Below, piece by piece: positions 60,516 through 64,000 of a stretch of DNA of 64,000 bases. The position numbers and the translations under genes were made by a program. The first letter of the stretch is position 1. Every line of letters begins with the position of its first letter. The DNA is from Bacillota bacterium. GTDB taxonomy: Bacteria; Bacillota; Clostridia; Oscillospirales; Ruminococcaceae. The DNA lies in contig JAEYXR010000048.1 in assembly GCA_023431215.1 (NCBI GenBank), positions 1 to 64,000 of the forward strand, read 5' to 3'. Below the pieces are notes generated by a model. That model was not told the origin of the DNA and searched no databases. It saw nothing but the letters and a program-made list of their open reading frames with translations.

Positions 60516-62223
60516 GAGATTCGCTCCTCTCCTCTGTGGATTTGATAGCGTCTGCTGTTTGAATGGGTATGGCTAGGGTTACCTTAGAACCGGATACTGC
60601 GCTGGCAATACACAGGCCATGATCTTTGCCGTACATTGCCTGCAGACGCCTGTGAACGTTAAACAACCCTGAGTAATGGTTCGCCCCGTCATCTTTCAGC
60701 AGCTGTTCCACTATCTGGGGATGAAAACCGGGTCCCTCATCCTCCACCGTCAGCAGCAGCTCGCCCTCCTGTTCCTTTACACCAATGGTCACCCTCCGTT
60801 TGCCGTCGGCACTTATGCCATGCTTTACTGCATTTTCTACAATGGGCTGCAGTATCAGCGGCGGCACCATATAATCCGGCTTCTTCTCTATCTTCCACTC
60901 TATCAGTAAACTTTCTTCAAAGCGAGCTTCTTCCAGCGTCAGATAATTTTCTACCGCCTTCAGCTCTTCCTGCAGGGGTATTTGCTCCTGATTGATTTCC
61001 AGCATATGACGAAAATAATCTGCCATTGCCAACAGCAACCCGCGAATACGTTCGGGATTTTCACGGCTGACCGAAGATAGGGTGTTTAGCGCGTTATAAA
61101 AAAAGTGAGGATTGATTTGAGCCTGCAGGGCACGAAATTCTGCCCGGCGCCGTAACCTTTTTTGATGCTCCAGCTCCGAAAGCTCCAGCATGGTGGAAAA
61201 AAGCCTTGCCAACCCCTGAATAAAGCCGATATCTGCTGCCAGCAGCTGCCATCTGCGCTGTACCAACAGCACCAGCGCTCCAATGGCTGTTCCCTGATAA
61301 GTCAGCGGAGCCGCAATTGAGATGCTGCCGCCGGGTATCATCAGTGCCCGCTCCTCGCCGGAGGTACGTACAATGGTTTTTATTTGCTTCATCGCTTCTT
61401 TTGCAATATCAGGAAGCCCTGCCGAAAGCAGCTCTCCCCCGCTGTCGGCCAGCACCTGCTGCAAATCTGTTACTATCACCTGGTACTCCGGTGCATAGTT
61501 ACAAATAATTTCTACTGTGCGTTTAATCTCTTCGCGGTTTTGCAGTCCGCTTCTCAGGTGAGGCAGGCACTGCTCTGCAATGGCCAGCACCAACCCCTGA
61601 CGAACCGCTGCTTCCTGCTCACGCTCCCGAAAAAGGCGATCAAACACCGATATAAACATGACCATACCAAAAGAGTTCAGCAAAATCATGGGCAGTGATA
61701 TGACCCCAACCAGCTGAACGGCAGCATCAAACGGTTTGGCGATTATGAGAATAATCAACATTTGTGCAATTTCTGCACCAGCAGTAAGCAGTGCAACAGA
61801 AAGATTTTTATTTTTAAGCTTACCCCGATGGCGGCGCAGATTCCAGTGAGCCAGTACACCCATCAGCCCCTCAAAAAAGGTGGATACTGCACAGGCAATG
61901 GCAGTAAAGCCACCAATATCGAACAGATAGCGGTGCAATCCGCCAATAAATGCGGCCCCCAAACCCACTATTGGGCCACCCAGCAGACCTGCCGCCAAAA
62001 CCCCAATGACACGGGTGTTGACAATGGCACCCTGCACCTGTACACCGGTGTAAGTAGAAAGAATACTGACCAGACCAAAAATTAATGCCAAAAGCAGCTG
62101 ATTGCCCAAGCTGCGGTTATCCTGCAGCAGTTGCCGCATCAGCCGTGTTTCTGCAAGCAGGCTAGCCACCATAACCAAAAAACCCACACTCAGCAACATA
62201 CTGACAAAGATGTTATCCAGCAT
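60496..62223 (-). CDS. LytS/BtsS-type sensor histidine kinase
   Basis: The 575-residue protein has about six N-terminal membrane helices of the 5TMR-LYT sensor (1-195), a GAF-like domain (about 205-340), a HisKA-7TM-like phosphorylation helix with H373 in QAQINPHFFYNAL, and an ATPase domain with VENAVKHG and VEDEGPGF. BtsS in E. coli responds to extracellular pyruvate. The neighbouring CstA-type transporter makes pyruvate or a related acid a plausible signal. AAGGAGTCAACGGT precedes the ATG. Confidence 0.92.
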   Translation of the reverse strand: MLDNIFVSMLLSVGFLVMVASLLAETRLMRQLLQDNRSLGNQLLLALIFGLVSILSTYTGVQVQGAIVNTRVIGVLAAGLLGGPIVGLGAAFIGGLHRYLFDIGGFTAIACAVSTFFEGLMGVLAHWNLRRHRGKLKNKNLSVALLTAGAEIAQMLIILIIAKPFDAAVQLVGVISLPMILLNSFGMVMFISVFDRLFREREQEAAVRQGLVLAIAEQCLPHLRSGLQNREEIKRTVEIICNYAPEYQVIVTDLQQVLADSGGELLSAGLPDIAKEAMKQIKTIVRTSGEERALMIPGGSISIAAPLTYQGTAIGALVLLVQRRWQLLAADIGFIQGLARLFSTMLELSELEHQKRLRRRAEFRALQAQINPHFFYNALNTLSSVSRENPERIRGLLLAMADYFRHMLEINQEQIPLQEELKAVENYLTLEEARFEESLLIEWKIEKKPDYMVPPLILQPIVENAVKHGISADGKRRVTIGVKEQEGELLLTVEDEGPGFHPQIVEQLLKDDGANHYSGLFNVHRRLQAMYGKDHGLCIASAVSGSKVTLAIPIQTADAIKSTEERSESHADSSD

Positions 62224-62292
62224 ACCGTTGACTCCTTATTTTCTGTTTTGTCATAAAAATCAATTCATAGAGATAGGGCTTTATAGTTTAGT

Positions 62293-62313
62293 TTTAATAC
62301 TTTTAGTATTAAA
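62293..62313. promoter_or_regulatory. Palindrome next to the lytS promoter
   Basis: The arms TTTAATACT and AGTATTAAA are perfect complements around three bases. They lie just downstream of the lytS -10 box, at the expected transcription start, which is typical of a repressor operator. Confidence 0.45.
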
Positions 62314-62315
62314 CT

Positions 62316-62345
62316 CTTATAGTCTACATTTTTTTATCTTTCCAA
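62316..62345 (-). promoter_or_regulatory. lytS promoter
   Basis: On the minus strand TTGGAA (62340-62345) and TATAAG (62316-62321) are 18 bp apart, leaving a leader of about 85 bases before the ATG. The rest of 62224-62466 holds no gene. Confidence 0.55.
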
Positions 62346-62466
62346 AATATCACTAACTTATCATCATTAATGTAAGTTTTGTAAAGTAAGAAAAAGCGAC
62401 CTTCTGTGTGTAATCTGTTTTTAGTTTAGCATAAAATTCCAATTTCTTCTACTTTTTTCTAAAATA

Positions 62467-62504
62467 GCCAAAAGAGCGTCCCGCTTTGGGGACGCTCTTT
62501 TGGC
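62467..62504. terminator. Terminator between the small Cys-rich gene and lytS
   Basis: GCCAAAAGAGCGTCCC and its complement pair around a short loop, with A-rich and T-rich tracts inside the arms. It ends the minus-strand unit that contains cstA and the small gene. Confidence 0.85.
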
Positions 62505-62542
62505 TTTGTATTTCAATGGAGTGTAAGGGCATTCATTCTGAA

Positions 62543-62737
62543 TTATTTTTTATCTTCCTCGGGCAAGTGCTTTGGTTCTCCCTTGCAGGTGCGCCCTTGC
62601 TGACAGTATCGCGGACAACCGCCGCAAAGCTTTCCACCTAGCTTGGCACCTTTTTTCTGGCTGTCGTTTACCACCCAGTACAGAAGCGCAACTGCTGCAA
62701 TAAGAACAATACCTACAAAAATGTCTCCCGGTGTCAT
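62543..62737 (-). CDS. Small Cys-rich membrane protein (FeoB-associated type)
   Basis: The 64-residue protein has one N-terminal membrane helix (about 6-24) and a short cytoplasmic tail with four cysteines (CGGCPRYCQQGRTC). This is the layout of the FeoB-associated Cys-rich family. There is no feoB gene nearby. It lies about 108 bp downstream of the CstA-family gene, where E. coli carries a small partner gene (ybdD/yjiX) of a different family. The ATG at 62737 follows GGGAGCAACGAT. Confidence 0.7.
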   Translation of the reverse strand: MTPGDIFVGIVLIAAVALLYWVVNDSQKKGAKLGGKLCGGCPRYCQQGRTCKGEPKHLPEEDKK

Positions 62738-62844
62738 ATCGTTGCTCCCTTCTGCCACAGGCACAAATTTAATTAATCTGCTAACAACGCCTTTTTCATA
62801 TCTATCCTAAGAACCAAAATGCATCTGTCTAAATAAGCGTATTC

Positions 62845-64000
62845 TTAATTCTTTGTAGTCTCGTTCAACTTCTTTTTGGGTAATACACAGCGATAAAGGA
62901 AAATTGCCAAACAACCTGCTGCAAAAACAAAGCCGATTGGATAAGCAATGGTAACCGGAAGCTTAAAGCCTTCCTGTGCATACAGGATGTAGGTGCAGCT
63001 AACGGCAGACATAAAGGTTGCAGGAATTACGGTAATTAAATAGGGTCTGCCATTACGAAGCAGGTAAACACTGGCTGCCCAAAGGGCAATCATGGCCAGA
63101 GTTTGGTTGCTCCAGGAGAAGTAGCGCCAAACCACCTGTACATCTATCTGAGTGAGGAATGCACCCACAGCCAGCAGAGGAACGGTCAGTATCAAGCGAT
63201 TTTTAATAGGCTTTTGGTCAATACCAAACCAGTCGGAAAGGGTAAGGCGTGCGCTGCGGTATGCAGTATCGGCAGAAGAAACAGGACAAGCAATAACACC
63301 GATCATTGCAATAACTGCGCCAACAGGTCCCAGAAGTGTAAAGCAAATTTCGTAAACTACAGCAGACTGTCCGCCACCCAAAGCGGTAAGCAATCCGCCT
63401 GTGCCCTGATAAAATGCCACACCGGCTGCTGCCCAGATAAGAGCAATGATACCCTCAGCAACCATGGCTCCATAGAAAATGCTGCGCCCCTGACGCTCGT
63501 TTTGAATGCAGCGCGCCATAATGGGAGACTGTGTGGCATGGAAACCGGAAATGGCACCACAGGCCACCGAAACAAACATAACGGGCCAGATGGGTGTTCC
63601 TTTGGGATGCAGATTGGACAGGGTGATTTCAGGAATAGTATACCCGCCAAACAGGATGCCACCGGCTACGCCCAATGCCATAACAATGAGGCAAATGCCG
63701 AAAATGGGATACACCTTGCCAATTACCTTGTCAATTGGTACAAAGGTAGCAATAAAATAGTAGATAAGTACAACAACCAGCCAGAAATTACGGTCAAGAA
63801 AATCGGGTGTTAGCATTGCCAGCAGACTGGCGGGACCTGTAGTAAAGGTAACACCTACCAACACCAGCAGTACCACCGAGAAAACACGCATAACCTGCTT
63901 CATACCGTTGCCCAAATAGCGGCCTGAAATTTCTGCCACACTGTCTCCACGGTGACGCATAGAAATCATGCCTACCATAAAGTCATGCACTGCACCGGCA
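62845..64000 (-). CDS. cstA: CstA family pyruvate/peptide transporter (N-terminus cut by window)
   Basis: About 385 C-terminal residues are present, with the start beyond the window edge. CstA features are GAVHDFMVGMISMRHRGDSVAEI, CGAISGFHATQSPIMARCIQNERQGR (in part), and the C-terminal CstA-5TM part with SADTAYRSARLTLSDWF and FSWSNQTLAMIALWAASVYLL. Roughly ten helices remain. BtsT/CstA proteins import pyruvate (and possibly peptides) with protons. The gene lies in the same direction as and upstream of the LytS/LytR genes. Confidence 0.93.
   Translation of the reverse strand, partial: AGAVHDFMVGMISMRHRGDSVAEISGRYLGNGMKQVMRVFSVVLLVLVGVTFTTGPASLLAMLTPDFLDRNFWLVVVLIYYFIATFVPIDKVIGKVYPIFGICLIVMALGVAGGILFGGYTIPEITLSNLHPKGTPIWPVMFVSVACGAISGFHATQSPIMARCIQNERQGRSIFYGAMVAEGIIALIWAAAGVAFYQGTGGLLTALGGGQSAVVYEICFTLLGPVGAVIAMIGVIACPVSSADTAYRSARLTLSDWFGIDQKPIKNRLILTVPLLAVGAFLTQIDVQVVWRYFSWSNQTLAMIALWAASVYLLRNGRPYLITVIPATFMSAVSCTYILYAQEGFKLPVTIAYPIGFVFAAGCLAIFLYRCVLPKKKLNETTKN

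Noticed and set aside
1..64000. CRISPR arrays, insertion sequences, prophage and rRNA
   Set aside because: No regularly spaced repeats, transposase or integrase motifs, phage genes or rRNA sequences were seen.

Overview
The window reads as chromosomal DNA of an anaerobic, low-to-moderate G+C Firmicute, most likely a gut-type clostridium of the Oscillospiraceae/Ruminococcaceae group. This is inferred from gene content and order, since no database search was possible. The signs are a perfect CIRCE operator at clpB, a ricT-holB-darA-yaaO-like block related to the Bacillus yaa region, SRP RNA upstream of dnaX-ybaB-recR, smpB next to tmRNA, two DUF4358-type proteins, strong AGGAGG ribosome sites and many sigma-A promoters with 17-bp spacers. 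No CRISPR array, insertion sequence, phage or rRNA was seen.

Layout. 1-0.4 kb: partial MerR regulator. 0.5-6.1 kb: a carboligase module (2-hydroxyacid dehydrogenase, TIM-barrel isomerase, glyoxylate-carboligase-like ThDP enzyme), then a GNAT protein and an IclR regulator. One AT-rich 18-bp motif lies inside both the carboligase and iclR promoters. 6.3-9.8 kb: HD-GYP protein and a DEAD-box helicase with a long leader. 10.3-15.3 kb: polar amino acid ABC transporter and Tex. 15.5-22.1 kb: small ferredoxin, ricT, holB, darA, a decarboxylase-fold PLP enzyme, a PH-like membrane protein, a FemX-like transferase and a QueG-like protein. 22.3-28.7 kb: a NERD-like protein, a DUF4358-like protein, clpB and asnB with a terminator-like leader hairpin.

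29.5-35.9 kb: two tRNA-Leu genes (UAG and CAG) in opposite orientations flank a PLP lyase, a GNAT protein, two M42 aminopeptidases and murD. 36.4-42.9 kb: a YegP-like protein, a MATE exporter, a HAD phosphatase and a DUF4358-MBOAT-DHHW cassette that probably O-acylates an extracytoplasmic polymer. 43.2-48.3 kb: HPr, SRP RNA, dnaX, ybaB, recR, a GtrA-like protein, smpB and tmRNA. 48.3-49.3 kb: two small genes in AT-richer DNA.

49.4-59.6 kb is a coherent acid-sugar catabolic operon: YhcH, PdxA2-like, DapA-like aldolase, iron alcohol dehydrogenase, DUF1537 kinase, fused TRAP permease and TAXI receptor. A divergent PrpR-type regulator that lacks the sigma-54 contact motif faces it. 59.8-64 kb: a LytS/LytR two-component system beside a CstA-family pyruvate/peptide transporter gene cut by the window end, with a small Cys-rich membrane protein between them.

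The most promising leads are the carboligase that carries the catalytic Glu canonical glyoxylate carboligase lacks, its shared promoter operator, the acid-sugar operon with two enzymes beyond the known DtnK/PdxA2 route, and the unusual PrpR-type regulator.
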